Positions 34,655-43,778 of a stretch of DNA of 64,000 nt are shown here, piece after piece; the first letter of the stretch is position 1, and each line of letters starts with the position of its first letter. Origin of the DNA: Cellulomonas sp. PhB150 (GTDB lineage: Bacteria > Actinomycetota > Actinomycetes > Actinomycetales > Cellulomonadaceae); assembly GCF_003755175.1 (NCBI RefSeq), contig NZ_RKHX01000002.1:248001-312000 (forward strand). Reading direction: 5' to 3'. The notes beneath the pieces are model-generated. The model made no database searches. It was not told where the DNA came from and worked only from the letters and a program-made list of their open reading frames with translations. The translations under genes were made by a program, and so were the position numbers.

Positions 34655-35677
34655 GTGAGCGAGCAACTCATCACGGCACCCGGGCAGGTGTCGCAGACCG
34701 ACACGCCCGTGAGCGTGGTCGGCACGCCCGACGGCTCGCGGCCGGGCTGGTCGATCGGCCTCGACGTGGGCGGCACCAAGGTGCTGGGCGTGGTCCTCGA
34801 CCCGTCCGGTGCGGTACGGCACCAGGTCCGCGCCGCCACGGTCCGCGGGATCGACGGGGTCGTAGGTGGCGTCGTCGACGCCGTGCACGACCTGGCCGAC
34901 CTCGCCGGCGTGGCCGTCGAGGACCTGGCGGGCATCGGCATCGGCCTGCCCGGCGTGGTCGATCCCCGCGACGGGACCGTCGAGCACGCCGTCAACCTCG
35001 GCATCGTCGAGAGGGTCGCGCTGGGGGCGCTCGTCGCCGCCCAGCTCGGTGCGCAGCTGCCCGTCCAGGTGGAGAACGACCTGAACATGGCCGCTCTCGG
35101 AGCCGCGCACGTCATCACCGAGCCGGTCGCGGACCTCGCGTTTCTCGCGCTCGGCACGGGCGTGGCCGCCGGGCTGCTGCTCGACGGCCGGCTGCGCCGC
35201 GGCGCGACGGGTGCGGCCGGGGAGATCGGCCACCTGACGCTCATCGTCGACGGCCTGCCGTGCAAGTGCGGGCAGGCGGGGTGCGTCGAGCAGTACGCCT
35301 CGGGCACGGCGATCGACGTCGCCTGGCCCGGACCGCACTCGCGCCCCGCGCCCCTGGAGCTGTTCGACGCCGCCGCGGCGGGCGACGCCCGGGCGATCGA
35401 GGTCCGCGACCAGTTCGCCTGGGCCGTCGCCTCGGCGGTGCGGATCCTCGTCCTGACGTGCGACGTGCAGCACGTCGTGATCGGCGGCGGCGTGTCCGGC
35501 GTCGGCGCACCGCTGCTCGACGCCGTCCGCGGCGTGCTCGCGGCCGAGGCGCAGGCCTCGCCGTTCCTCGCCTCGATGGGCCTGGCGATGCGCGTCAGCC
35601 TCGCGCCGGCCGGTTCGCCCGTCGGGGCGATCGGCGCGGCCCTGGCCGGCCGGCTCGCCCGGGAAGGAGCCATCTGA
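34655..35677 (+). CDS. ROK-family sugar kinase (glucokinase/NagK-like)
   Basis: A 340-residue kinase. It has the ATP-binding IGLDVGGTKVLGVV near residue 33, GIGIGLPGVVD, VENDLNMAALG with the catalytic Asp, AGEIGHLTL and the zinc motif CKCGQAGCVEQYASG. It lacks a helix-turn-helix, so it is an enzyme rather than a regulator. In this operon it probably phosphorylates imported glucosamine, N-acetylglucosamine or glucose. The GTG lies 1 nt after the previous stop. Confidence 0.9.
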   Translation: MSEQLITAPGQVSQTDTPVSVVGTPDGSRPGWSIGLDVGGTKVLGVVLDPSGAVRHQVRAATVRGIDGVVGGVVDAVHDLADLAGVAVEDLAGIGIGLPGVVDPRDGTVEHAVNLGIVERVALGALVAAQLGAQLPVQVENDLNMAALGAAHVITEPVADLAFLALGTGVAAGLLLDGRLRRGATGAAGEIGHLTLIVDGLPCKCGQAGCVEQYASGTAIDVAWPGPHSRPAPLELFDAAAAGDARAIEVRDQFAWAVASAVRILVLTCDVQHVVIGGGVSGVGAPLLDAVRGVLAAEAQASPFLASMGLAMRVSLAPAGSPVGAIGAALAGRLAREGAI

Positions 35678-36459
35678 TGGAGGTCGTCATCGCACCCGGC
35701 CCCGAGCTGGGGCGGATCGCAGCCGACGCGATCGAGGCGCTCCTGCGCGCCCGCCCGGCGTCGGTCATCGGCCTGGCCACGGGCTCGAGCCCGCTGGCGG
35801 TGTACGACGAGCTGGCCCGGCGTCACGCCGAAGACGGGCTCTCGTTCGCGCAGGCGAAGGCATTCATGCTCGACGAGTACGTCGGCCTGCCCGCCGACCA
35901 CCCCGAGCGGTACCGCAACGTCATCGAGAAGGAGATCGCCTCCCGCGTCGACTTCGCGCCCGGCGCGGTGCAGGGCCCGGACGGGCTCGCTGCCGACGTC
36001 ATCGCGGCGTGCGCCGACTACGAGCGGGCCATCACGGACGCCGGCGGCGTCGACCTGCAGATCCTGGGGATCGGCACCGACGGGCACGTCGCCTTCAACG
36101 AGCCCGGCTCGTCGCTGGCCTCGCGCACGCGCATCAAGACGCTGACGCGCCAGACCCGCGAGGACAACGCGCGGTTCTTCGGCGACGACATCAGCCAGGT
36201 GCCCGAGCACTGCCTCACGCAGGGGCTCGCGACGATCATGTCCGCCCGCCACCTCGTGCTCCTGGCGACCGGCCGCGGCAAGGCGGAGGCCGTGCACCAG
36301 CTCGTCGAGGGCCCGGTCAGCGCCATGTGGCCCGCGACCGTGCTGCAGCACCACCCGCACGTGACCGTGCTGGTCGACGACGCGGCCGCCTCCCGCCTGC
36401 AGCTCGCCGACTACTACCGCGAGACGTACGCCGCCAAGCCCGACTGGCAGCACCTGTAG
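35677..36459 (+). CDS. nagB: Glucosamine-6-phosphate deaminase
   Basis: A 260-residue protein with GLATGSSPLAVY, MLDEYVGLP, GIGTDGHVAFNEPGSS, SRTRIKTLTRQTR and GRGKAEAVHQLVEGP, all NagB motifs with the catalytic Asp and His. It converts glucosamine-6-phosphate to fructose-6-phosphate and ammonia. The ATG overlaps the kinase stop by 1 nt. No nagA deacetylase is adjacent, so it must be encoded elsewhere if the substrate is N-acetylated. Confidence 0.95.
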   Translation: MEVVIAPGPELGRIAADAIEALLRARPASVIGLATGSSPLAVYDELARRHAEDGLSFAQAKAFMLDEYVGLPADHPERYRNVIEKEIASRVDFAPGAVQGPDGLAADVIAACADYERAITDAGGVDLQILGIGTDGHVAFNEPGSSLASRTRIKTLTRQTREDNARFFGDDISQVPEHCLTQGLATIMSARHLVLLATGRGKAEAVHQLVEGPVSAMWPATVLQHHPHVTVLVDDAAASRLQLADYYRETYAAKPDWQHL

Positions 36460-36476
36460 CTCCCCGGTTCCGCGAC

Positions 36477-36512
36477 AGCCCGGCCCGCCACCACCCCTCG
36501 GCGCGCCGGGCT
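36477..36512. terminator. Possible terminator after nagB
   Basis: AGCCCGGC (36477-36484) pairs with GCCGGGCT (36505-36512) across a 20-nt loop that can pair further. It lies between convergent genes. Confidence 0.5.
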
Positions 36513-36539
36513 CTCGCCTGCCCCCGCGATCTGACGCGG

Positions 36540-37070
36540 TCAGAGGAGGGCGAGGGCGAGCCAGGTCAGGAGGATCGGGGCCAGGAGCAGGTTCCACGTG
36601 CCGAGCGAGTCGAGGACGCCCAGGGCCTCGCGGGTGTCGGTGTCGCGCAGGTCCGCGCGCTGCCGCGAGCCGCGCCGCGTGCGGACGGCCACGTCGACGA
36701 GGACCAGCACGATGCCGAGGGCGATCGCGGCCGGCGCCGGGAGCGTGACGAGCGGCGCGGTGACGACATGTGCGCAGACCGTCGCGGCGACGGCCGTCAC
36801 CCCGACGACGAGCAGGGCGCGACGCGCGCCGACGAGCCACGCGGCGTGCTCGAGCGCCTGCCGCTCGCCCACGCGGGCCAGCACGACGGCCGCGACGCCG
36901 AGTGCGACGGCGCCGAGCACCGCGCCGAGCGTCACGGTCACCGGCCCGCCGCCCTTCCCGCCCACGAGCACGAGCAGCACGCCGACGAGCGCGCCGAGGT
37001 GGGGCAGCACGCGTCCGGCGGCGGACGCCCAGGTCGGGGCGGCGTCGCGGGCGGGAAGCGTCTGCGTCAT
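36540..37070 (-). CDS. Membrane protein of unknown function
   Basis: A 176-residue protein with about five hydrophobic segments and a polar loop (RTRRGSRQRADLRDTDTREALG) before the last helix. I do not recognise the family. The ATG at 37070 follows MTQTLPARDAA as an N-terminal tail. It is divergent from the DUF3039 gene. Confidence 0.7.
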   Translation of the reverse strand: MTQTLPARDAAPTWASAAGRVLPHLGALVGVLLVLVGGKGGGPVTVTLGAVLGAVALGVAAVVLARVGERQALEHAAWLVGARRALLVVGVTAVAATVCAHVVTAPLVTLPAPAAIALGIVLVLVDVAVRTRRGSRQRADLRDTDTREALGVLDSLGTWNLLLAPILLTWLALALL

Positions 37071-37148
37071 GGGCGGCACGCTAGCGAGAGCGTGTTTCGG
37101 CGGTGTTCCACGAGGCGTGCGTGCCTCGAGCGTGTCGGGGCATCGACG

Positions 37149-37154
37149 TACACT
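37149..37154 (+). promoter_or_regulatory. Probable leaderless -10 for the DUF3039 gene
   Basis: TACACT ends 7 nt before ATG 37162. Confidence 0.5.
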
Positions 37155-37161
37155 CGTGGCC

Positions 37162-37530
37162 ATGAGTGAGCCCCTGCCGCAGCCCGCGCCCGTCGACCCG
37201 AGCGGACCGGACCAGGGGACCGCGACGAGCGTGCTGGAGCGCCAGGAGACGACCGAGCAGGTCGAGCCCGGCGACCACGAGCGCTTCGCGCACTACGTGC
37301 GCAAGGAGAAGATCATGGCCTCCGCGATGAGCGGCAAGCCCGTGATCGCGCTCTGCGGCAAGGTCTGGGTGCCGGGCCGCGACCCGAACAAGTTCCCCGT
37401 CTGCCCGGTCTGCAAGGAGATCTACGACGGTCTGCGCGAGCCGCAGGACGGCGACGACAAGGGCTCCGGTGACAAGGGCTCGGGCGACGGCGGCGGCCGA
37501 CGGTTCGGCTTCGGCCGCGGCGGCAAGTGA
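37162..37530 (+). CDS. DUF3039 protein
   Basis: A 122-residue protein. The core (about residues 38-95) reads RFAHYVRKEKI, GKPVIALCGKVWVP and PVCPVCKEIYD. A Cys plus CxxC suggests a small zinc-binding domain. The C-terminal tail is Gly/Asp/Lys-rich and disordered (GDDKGSGDKGSGDGGG). DUF3039 is restricted to actinobacteria and has no assigned function. Its stop overlaps the GTG of a helicase gene, implying a joint role in nucleic-acid metabolism. Confidence 0.88.
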   Translation: MSEPLPQPAPVDPSGPDQGTATSVLERQETTEQVEPGDHERFAHYVRKEKIMASAMSGKPVIALCGKVWVPGRDPNKFPVCPVCKEIYDGLREPQDGDDKGSGDKGSGDGGGRRFGFGRGGK

Positions 37531-39383
37531 GCGGCGCCCCGCGCCCGTCGTCCCCCTCCTCCCAGCCCACGGACCTGTTCGCCGCGCACGCAGCGAGCAC
37601 CCACGCCTCGGCGTCCGCCGCGGAGCACCTGCCCCCGGCGTTCCCCAGCCGTGCGCCGTGGGGGACGGCCGGCAAGCTGCGCGCCTGGCAGGCGGAGGCC
37701 ATCGAGCGCTACCGGGACGCGTCACCGCGTGACTTCCTCGCGGTCGCCACACCGGGCGCCGGCAAGACGACGTTCGCGCTGCGGATCGCCACCGAGCTGC
37801 TGCAGGCCCGGATCGTCCGGCGCGTGACGGTCGTCGCGCCCACCGAGCACCTCAAGCGGCAGTGGGCGGACGCCGCCGCGCGCGTCGGGATCAAGCTCGA
37901 CCCCAACTTCAGCAACGCGCAGGGTCGCCACGGCCACGGGTTCGACGGCGTCGCGGTCACCTACGCGCAGGTGGCCAGCAAGCCCGCGCTGCACGCCGCG
38001 CGCACGTCGGCCGCGCCGACGCTGGTCATCCTCGACGAGGTCCACCACGGCGGTGACGCGCTGTCCTGGGGCGACGCCGTGCGGGAGTCGTTCGAGGGGG
38101 CCACGCGCCGGCTCGCGCTGACGGGGACGCCGTTCCGCTCCGACACCGCGGCGATCCCGTTCGTGCGCTACGACAAGGACGGCCACGGCATCCGGCGCAG
38201 CGTCGCCGACTTCACCTACGGCTACGGCGACGCGCTGCGCGACCACGTCGTGCGACCGGTGATCTTCCTGTCCTACAGCGGCTCGATGCGCTGGCGGACC
38301 AAGGCGGGCGACGAGATCAGCGCGCGGTTGGGGGAGCCGCTCACCAAGGACATGACCGCGCAGGCATGGCGCACCGCGCTGGACCCGAACGGCGAATGGA
38401 TCCCGAGCGTGCTCGCGGCCGCGGACCGGCGGCTCACCGAGGTCCGCCGCGTGGTGCCGGATGCCGGCGCGATGATCATCGCCACCGACCAGACCGACGC
38501 GCGGGCCTACGCGGGCCACCTGGCGCGCCTGACGGGGGAGTCGCCGACGGTCGTGCTCTCCGACGACGACGGCGCGAGCGACCGCATCGACGCGTTCTCC
38601 GCCGGTGACTCGCGCTGGATGGTCGCGGTGCGGATGGTGTCCGAGGGCGTCGACGTGCCGCGCCTGGCGGTCGGCGTCTACGCGACGAGCACCGCGACGC
38701 CCCTGTTCTTCGCCCAGGCGGTCGGCCGCTTCGTGCGGGCCCGCCGCCGCGGTGAGACCGCGTCGGTGTTCCTGCCGTCCGTCCCGCAGCTGCTCGGCCT
38801 CGCGAACACCCTCGAGCTCGAGCGCGACCACGCGCTGGACCGGCCCAAGACGGCCGAGGAGCAGGGCGCCGACTACAACCCCGAGGACGCGCTGCTGGCG
38901 GCGGCCAACTCCGAGCGCAATGGTGGGGACGCCCTCGGGCCTGACGGCAAGATGGGCGCGTTCGAGGCGCTCGAGGCGCAGGCGTCGTTCGACCGCGTGC
39001 TGTTCGACGGCGGCGAGTTCGGCACGGGCGCCGAGGTGGGGTCCGACGAGGAGCTCGACTTCCTCGGACTGCCCGGGCTGCTCGACGCCGACCAGGTCTC
39101 CGAGCTGCTTCGGCAGCGGCAGGCCGACCAGGTCAGCGGCAAGCGGCGGGCCGCGGCAGCAGCCGCGCCCGTCGAGGAGATGGACCACCGCAAGCAGGCC
39201 GAGCTGCGCAAGGAGCTGGCCCAGCTCGTCGGCGCGTGGGCGCGACGCAGCGGGCAGCCGCACGGGTCGGTGCACTCCGAGCTGCGCCGCCGCTGCGGAG
39301 GTCCCGAGGTCGCGCTCGCCGATCCCGACCAGCTCACGGCGCGCGTCGCGATGGTGCGCCGGTGGTTCGTCGGGCAGAAGTAG
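37527..39383 (+). CDS. SF2 DEAD/DEAH-box helicase, actinobacterial type
   Basis: A 618-residue helicase. Q-like RAWQAEAI is followed by Walker A ATPGAGKTTFAL, motif II ILDEVHHGG, motif III ALTGTPF, RMVSEGVDVPRLAVGVYAT and motif VI QAVGRFVRARRRG. The C-terminal 150 residues are helical and charged. It resembles restriction or XPB-like translocases in order, but there is no nuclease domain. It starts at a GTG overlapping the DUF3039 stop. Substrate, RNA or DNA, is not known. Confidence 0.9.
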   Translation: MSGAPRPSSPSSQPTDLFAAHAASTHASASAAEHLPPAFPSRAPWGTAGKLRAWQAEAIERYRDASPRDFLAVATPGAGKTTFALRIATELLQARIVRRVTVVAPTEHLKRQWADAAARVGIKLDPNFSNAQGRHGHGFDGVAVTYAQVASKPALHAARTSAAPTLVILDEVHHGGDALSWGDAVRESFEGATRRLALTGTPFRSDTAAIPFVRYDKDGHGIRRSVADFTYGYGDALRDHVVRPVIFLSYSGSMRWRTKAGDEISARLGEPLTKDMTAQAWRTALDPNGEWIPSVLAAADRRLTEVRRVVPDAGAMIIATDQTDARAYAGHLARLTGESPTVVLSDDDGASDRIDAFSAGDSRWMVAVRMVSEGVDVPRLAVGVYATSTATPLFFAQAVGRFVRARRRGETASVFLPSVPQLLGLANTLELERDHALDRPKTAEEQGADYNPEDALLAAANSERNGGDALGPDGKMGAFEALEAQASFDRVLFDGGEFGTGAEVGSDEELDFLGLPGLLDADQVSELLRQRQADQVSGKRRAAAAAAPVEEMDHRKQAELRKELAQLVGAWARRSGQPHGSVHSELRRRCGGPEVALADPDQLTARVAMVRRWFVGQK

Positions 39384-39394
39384 GGGTCAGCCGC

Positions 39395-40198
39395 TCACGG
39401 CAGGATCGAGTCCACGTAGCCCCCGTCGACCCGCACAGCGGCCCCCGTGGTCGCCGACGCGAGCGGCGAGGCTAGGTACGCGACGAGGTGAGCGATCTCC
39501 TCGGGCTCGATGAGCCGACCCAGCAGCGACTGCGGCCGGTGCAGCCGCATGAACTCGCGCTGGGCGTCATCCCACGGCAGGTCGCGGTCGACGAGCTGGT
39601 AGACGAAGTCCTCCACGCCGCCCGTGTGCGTGGGCCCGGCGATGACCGAGTTCACCGTGACGCCCGTGCCCGCGGCCTCCTTGGCGAAGCCGCGCGACAC
39701 CGCGAGCAGCGCGGTCTTCGAGGTGCCGTAGTGGATCATCTCGCGCGGGATCACGACCGCGGAGTCCGAGGCGATGTCGATGACCCGCCCCCATCCCCGT
39801 GCGGTCATCCCCGGCAGGAAGGTGCGGATGAGGCGCACGGCACTGAGCACGTTCACGTCGAAGTAGCGGCGCCACTCGTCGTCGCTGATGTCCAGCGCGG
39901 GGACGGCCTCGAAGATGCCGAGGTTGTTGACCAGCACGTCGACGTCGGGCAGAGCGGCCACGAGCGCCGCGACACCGTCCGCGGTCGTGACGTCCGCGGG
40001 GGCGTCGACGACGTCCGCCGCGGGCACCTCGGCGCGGACCGCGGCGACGGCGCGCGCGACCGACTCGGCGCTGCGGCCGTTGATCGCGACCCTGGCGCCG
40101 GCGCTCGCCAGCGTCGTGGCGATGGCCAGCCCGATGCCCTGCGTGGACCCCGTGACGAGGGCCGTGCGGCCGGCCAGATCGATCTGCAACGCGCTCAT
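39395..40198 (-). CDS. SDR-family oxidoreductase (FabG-like)
   Basis: A 267-residue classical SDR. It has TGSTQGIGLAIA (cofactor), NNLGIFE, a serine in IDIASDSAV, the catalytic HYGTSK, and VRVDGGYVDSIL at the C-terminus. The catalytic tyrosine is present. AGGAGG lies just before ATG 40198, and a GAATCGATTC palindrome further upstream may be an operator. Substrate unknown. Confidence 0.9.
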   Translation of the reverse strand: MSALQIDLAGRTALVTGSTQGIGLAIATTLASAGARVAINGRSAESVARAVAAVRAEVPAADVVDAPADVTTADGVAALVAALPDVDVLVNNLGIFEAVPALDISDDEWRRYFDVNVLSAVRLIRTFLPGMTARGWGRVIDIASDSAVVIPREMIHYGTSKTALLAVSRGFAKEAAGTGVTVNSVIAGPTHTGGVEDFVYQLVDRDLPWDDAQREFMRLHRPQSLLGRLIEPEEIAHLVAYLASPLASATTGAAVRVDGGYVDSILP

Positions 40199-40208
40199 CC
40201 GTCCTCCT

Positions 40209-40218
40209 GAATCGATTC
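40209..40218. promoter_or_regulatory. Possible operator palindrome upstream of the SDR gene
   Basis: GAATCGATTC is a perfect 10-bp palindrome 10 nt upstream of the SDR start, with a central CG as in many LacI-type sites. Short enough to occur by chance. Confidence 0.35.
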
Positions 40219-40457
40219 GCTTTACGCCTCGACGGCACCGGACGACAAGGGTCGTCTCAGGATGTGGAATGCAGCCGAAAATGCGTCTGTGCAGGTCAGC
40301 GTGCTGGACAGGTGCCCACATAGCAGCAGCGCACGGACGTGCAACTTTTTCACCCCGGGTGCGGGAGCGTTCCCAGGCTGCCAGCCTTGAGGTGTTGCAA
40401 GGGCCCCGGGTACCCCCGGGATGCCCGTTCGGTGACCACGAACGAAAGGGTCAACCC

Positions 40458-40613
40458 ATGCCCCTCTGGCTCATTCTCATCATTGTCGGTGCCATCCTCG
40501 TCGTTCTCGGGATCGGCGGTGTCGGGTCGTTCCTCCTCTGGATCGGCGTGGCAGTCCTCGTCGTCAGCCTGATCCTCGCGCTCGTCGGCCGTGGCCGGAG
40601 CAGCAGGATCTAG
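40458..40613 (+). CDS. Small hydrophobic membrane protein
   Basis: A 51-residue protein, MPLWLILIIVGAILVVLGIG, with two transmembrane helices and a basic tail (GRGRSSRI). GAAAGGG lies 9 nt before ATG 40458. Similar tiny hydrophobic proteins occur in many actinobacteria and are often stress-induced; the role is unknown. The 259-nt gap upstream holds no gene, and could carry a long leader or regulated promoter. Confidence 0.75.
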   Translation: MPLWLILIIVGAILVVLGIGGVGSFLLWIGVAVLVVSLILALVGRGRSSRI

Positions 40614-40630
40614 CCAGGCTCGCCGGGCAC

Positions 40631-42007
40631 CTACGCCCCGAGCCCCAGCTTGACCGTCGGCACCGCGGCCTCGTCGGCCGACAGCCGCCGCGCACCGCGC
40701 GGCAGCTCGTCCCGCGAGGCGCGGTGCCGACGTGCTGCGGCCTCCACGCCGCCGGCACCGACCCACGCAGGGTCCACCACGCCGTCCGTCACGAGCGGCA
40801 CGTGCAGCGGCCGCAGCCGCCCACCGGAAGTTCCCCCCGACGCGTCGGGGAGGCCGCCAGCGTCGTCGACCTCCTCGGCGTCTGGCCACGCGCGCACGAG
40901 CGCGTCCGGCCCCTCGACCAGCACCTCCGCGACGGCCCGCCCGTCGGCGTCGAGCCGGCGTGCGGCGGCCTTGCGCCCGCCCACGCTGGTCTTGTCCCGT
41001 GACGCCTTCGCCACCGGCGCCAGCTCGCCGTCCGCGCCCTCGCGCGCGACGAGCTTGTAGACCATGCCGCAGGTCGGTGCGCCCGAGCCGGTGACGAGCG
41101 ACGTCCCGACGCCGTAGACGTCGACCGGCGCGACGGCCAGCGCGGCGATCGCGTACTCGTCGAGGTCCGAGGTGACGACGATCTTCGTCTCCCGAGCGCC
41201 CGCCGCGTCGAGCTGCTGGCGGACCTCCGCGGCGAGGCCGCCGAGGTCGCCCGAGTCGAGCCGCACGGCCCCGAGGCCGGTGCCCGCCGCGGAGAGCGCG
41301 AGCTCGACCCCGCGCCGCACGTCGTAGGTGTCGACGAGCAGCGTCGTGCCGGCGCCGAGCGAGGCCACCTGTGCGGCGAAGGCCGACTCCTCGTCGTCGT
41401 GCAGCAGCGTGAAGGCGTGCGCGGCCGTGCCGATCGTCGCCAGCCCGTACCGCCGCCCGGCCTCGAGGTTGGACGTGCCCGCGAAGCCCCCGACGACGGC
41501 GGCGCGGGCCGCCGCGACCGCGGCCTGCTCGTGCGCCCGGCGCGAGCCCATCTCCAGGCACGGCCGGTCCACGGCGGCGCTGGTCATCCGCGAGGCGGCC
41601 GACGCGATCGCCGAGTCGTAGTTGAGGATCGACAGGACCAGCGTCTCGAGCAGCACGGCCTCGGCGAACGTGCCCTCGACGACGAGCACCGGGGAGGACG
41701 GGAAGAACGCCTCGCCCTCGGCGTACCCGACGACCGACCCGGTGAACCGGTAGTCGGCCAGGTAGGCGAGCGTGCGGTCGTCGACCACGCCCTCGTCGGC
41801 CAGCCAGTCGAGCTCGGCGGTGCCGAACCGGAACGTGTCGAGCGCCTCCAGGATCCGCCCCGTGCCCGCGACGACGCCGTAGCGCCGGCCGGGGGGCAGG
41901 CGCCGCGTGAAGACCTCGAACACGCAGCGACGGGCCGCGGTGCCGTCGGCGAGGGCGGCCTGCAGCATCGTGAGCTCGTACCGGTCGGTGAGCAGCGCGG
42001 TCGACAT
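40631..42007 (-). CDS. pncB: Nicotinate phosphoribosyltransferase
   Basis: A 458-residue type II NAPRTase. The start MSTALLTDRYELTMLQAAL is diagnostic; further motifs are RYGVVAGTGRILE, ILNYDSAIASAASRM, GGFAGTSNLEAG, GTAAHAF and VRLDSGDL. It makes nicotinate mononucleotide for NAD salvage. ATG 42007 lies 7 nt after a minus-strand TAGGTT. It is divergent from clpS. Confidence 0.95.
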   Translation of the reverse strand: MSTALLTDRYELTMLQAALADGTAARRCVFEVFTRRLPPGRRYGVVAGTGRILEALDTFRFGTAELDWLADEGVVDDRTLAYLADYRFTGSVVGYAEGEAFFPSSPVLVVEGTFAEAVLLETLVLSILNYDSAIASAASRMTSAAVDRPCLEMGSRRAHEQAAVAAARAAVVGGFAGTSNLEAGRRYGLATIGTAAHAFTLLHDDEESAFAAQVASLGAGTTLLVDTYDVRRGVELALSAAGTGLGAVRLDSGDLGGLAAEVRQQLDAAGARETKIVVTSDLDEYAIAALAVAPVDVYGVGTSLVTGSGAPTCGMVYKLVAREGADGELAPVAKASRDKTSVGGRKAAARRLDADGRAVAEVLVEGPDALVRAWPDAEEVDDAGGLPDASGGTSGGRLRPLHVPLVTDGVVDPAWVGAGGVEAAARRHRASRDELPRGARRLSADEAAVPTVKLGLGA

Positions 42008-42014
42008 ACGCCTC

Positions 42015-42020
42015 AACCTA
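42015..42020 (-). promoter_or_regulatory. Probable leaderless -10 for pncB
   Basis: TAGGTT on the minus strand ends 7 nt before ATG 42007. It lies 10 bp from the clpS -10. Confidence 0.5.
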
Positions 42021-42029
42021 GAGGCTGCC

Positions 42030-42035
42030 TAGAGT
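42030..42035 (+). promoter_or_regulatory. Probable leaderless -10 for clpS
   Basis: TAGAGT ends 6 nt before GTG 42042. Confidence 0.55.
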
Positions 42036-42041
42036 GGGCGC

Positions 42042-42335
42042 GTGCCCGTGATCACAGCGCCCGAGGAGACCGCCGAGGCGGCGACCGACGCGGCTGTCGC
42101 CGACCCCTGGGTCACCATCGTCTGGAACGACCCCGTCAACCTCATGACCTACGTGACGTACGTGTTCGAGACGTACTTCGGCCACCCGCGCGCCAAGGCC
42201 GAGAAGCTCATGAAGCAGGTGCACACCGAGGGGCGGGCGGTGGTCTCGACGGGCTCGCTGGAGACGATGGAGGTCGACGTGCAGGCCATGCACGGGTTCG
42301 GCCTGTGGGCCACGCTGCAGCGCAGCGGCCAGTGA
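42042..42335 (+). CDS. clpS: ATP-dependent Clp protease adaptor ClpS
   Basis: A 97-residue protein. The core [20 protein letters not shown] contains the conserved N-D-P binding-pocket residues, followed by [17 protein letters not shown]. ClpS delivers N-degron substrates to ClpAP or ClpCP. It is followed by a coupled DUF2017 gene, an arrangement usual in actinobacteria. Confidence 0.95.
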   Translation: MPVITAPEETAEAATDAAVADPWVTIVWNDPVNLMTYVTYVFETYFGHPRAKAEKLMKQVHTEGRAVVSTGSLETMEVDVQAMHGFGLWATLQRSGQ

Positions 42336-42952
42336 AGGCGTTCCGTCGCGCCCGCGGGGCGTACGTCGCGCGGCTGACCGACGACGAGCGGTACGTGCTG
42401 GCCGCCGCGGCGTCGGACGTCGCGTCGATGCTCGACGACGAGGAGGCGCCCGAGACCGACGACCTGCTCACCGGGCTCGCGCACGACCTGGCCCGGCCGA
42501 CGCCCCGGCCCGACGACCCCGCGGTGCGCCGGCTGCTGCCGGACGCGAGCCGCGACGACGAGGCGCTCGCCGCGGAGTTCCGCCGCCTCACGCAGGCAGA
42601 CCTGCGCGCCAGCAAGTCCGCGGGCCTGCGCAGGCTCGCCGCGGTGCTGACCGAACGGCCGGGCAAGCGATCGTCCGAGGTGGTCGTCGAGCGCTCCGAG
42701 GCGCGTGCGGTGGCGTCGGCGATCACGGACATCCGCCTCGTCGTCGCCGAGCGGCTCGAGATCCGCACCGACGAGCAGGCCGAGGCGATCTACGACATGA
42801 ACGCCGTCCCCGAGGGCGCCCGGCAGCTCGTCGCCATCTACGGTGCGCTGTCCTGGATGCAGGAGTCGTTGGTCACGCTCATGCTCGACGACGCCCGTGC
42901 GGCGTCCGACGTCACACCTCCTGACCCGTCGTCGGGCGAGCCGTCCCGCTAG
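42332..42952 (+). CDS. DUF2017 protein
   Basis: A 206-residue helical protein starting [19 protein letters not shown], with [19 protein letters not shown] and an [15 protein letters not shown]-terminus, the DUF2017 pattern. Function unknown. It starts at GTG 42332, overlapping the clpS stop. The constant link with clpS suggests a role in targeted proteolysis, as inference. Confidence 0.9.
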   Translation: MKAFRRARGAYVARLTDDERYVLAAAASDVASMLDDEEAPETDDLLTGLAHDLARPTPRPDDPAVRRLLPDASRDDEALAAEFRRLTQADLRASKSAGLRRLAAVLTERPGKRSSEVVVERSEARAVASAITDIRLVVAERLEIRTDEQAEAIYDMNAVPEGARQLVAIYGALSWMQESLVTLMLDDARAASDVTPPDPSSGEPSR

Positions 42953-42955
42953 GCT
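42950..42955 (+). promoter_or_regulatory. Probable leaderless -10 for murI
   Basis: TAGGCT ends 7 nt before GTG 42963. It overlaps the DUF2017 stop codon. Confidence 0.5.
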
Positions 42956-42962
42956 CGGCCGG

Positions 42963-43778
42963 GTGAACGACGCCCCCATCGGGATCTTCGACTCAGGCGT
43001 CGGGGGTCTGACGGTCGCGAGGTCCATCCTCGACCAGCTGCCCCACGAGTCCACCGTCTACATCGGGGACACCCTCAACACCCCGTACGGCAGCAAGCCG
43101 CTCGCGGCGGTCCGCGCGCACGCGCTCGAGGTCATGGACGACCTGGTCGACGCGGGCGTCAAGCTCCTGGTCATCGCGTGCAACACCGCCTCGTCGGCCA
43201 TGCTGCGCGACGCGCGCGAGCGGTACACGCTGCGCCGCGGCATCCCCGTCGTCGAGGTCATCCTGCCGGCGGCCCGACGCGCCGTGGCGGCCACCCGGTC
43301 CGGGCGGATCGGCGTCATCGCCACGAAGTCGACCGTCGAGTCCCGCTCGTACGACGACGCCTTCGCCGTGGCGCCCGGCATCAGCCTGGTCACGCAGGCG
43401 TGCCCGCGGTTCGTCGAGCTCGTCGAGGCCGGCATCACCTCCGGGCCCGACGTGCTGGCGCTCGCGCACGAGTACCTGGACCCGGTGCGGGAGGCGGGGG
43501 TCGACACGCTCGTGCTCGGCTGCACGCACTACCCGCTGCTCACCGGCGCGATCTCCTACGTGATGGGCGAGGACGTCACGCTCGTCTCCAGCGCCGAGGA
43601 GACCGCCAAGGACGTCTACCGCACGCTCGTCGCGCACGACCTCGAGCGCGACCCCGCGGCCGGCCCCGCCGAGCACCGCTTCCTCGCGACCGGCGACCCC
43701 GCCGCGTTCCAGACGCTCGCGCGCCGCTTCCTGGGCCCGGAGGTCGGGCTCGTCGAGCCGCGGGAGGCCCTGCGATGA
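42963..43778 (+). CDS. murI: Glutamate racemase
   Basis: A 271-residue protein with [26 protein letters not shown], the first catalytic Cys73 in IACNTASS and the second Cys187 in LGCTHYPLL. It supplies D-glutamate for peptidoglycan. Its stop overlaps the next start, so it is coupled to an MBL-fold hydrolase. Confidence 0.96.
   Translation: MNDAPIGIFDSGVGGLTVARSILDQLPHESTVYIGDTLNTPYGSKPLAAVRAHALEVMDDLVDAGVKLLVIACNTASSAMLRDARERYTLRRGIPVVEVILPAARRAVAATRSGRIGVIATKSTVESRSYDDAFAVAPGISLVTQACPRFVELVEAGITSGPDVLALAHEYLDPVREAGVDTLVLGCTHYPLLTGAISYVMGEDVTLVSSAEETAKDVYRTLVAHDLERDPAAGPAEHRFLATGDPAAFQTLARRFLGPEVGLVEPREALR

Noticed and set aside
40380..40430. SigB-type promoter (GTTG...GGGTAC) for the 51-residue membrane protein
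   Set aside because: GGGTAC is present near 40409, but the spacing to any GTTT-like element is wrong, and the site is part of a GC-rich palindrome.
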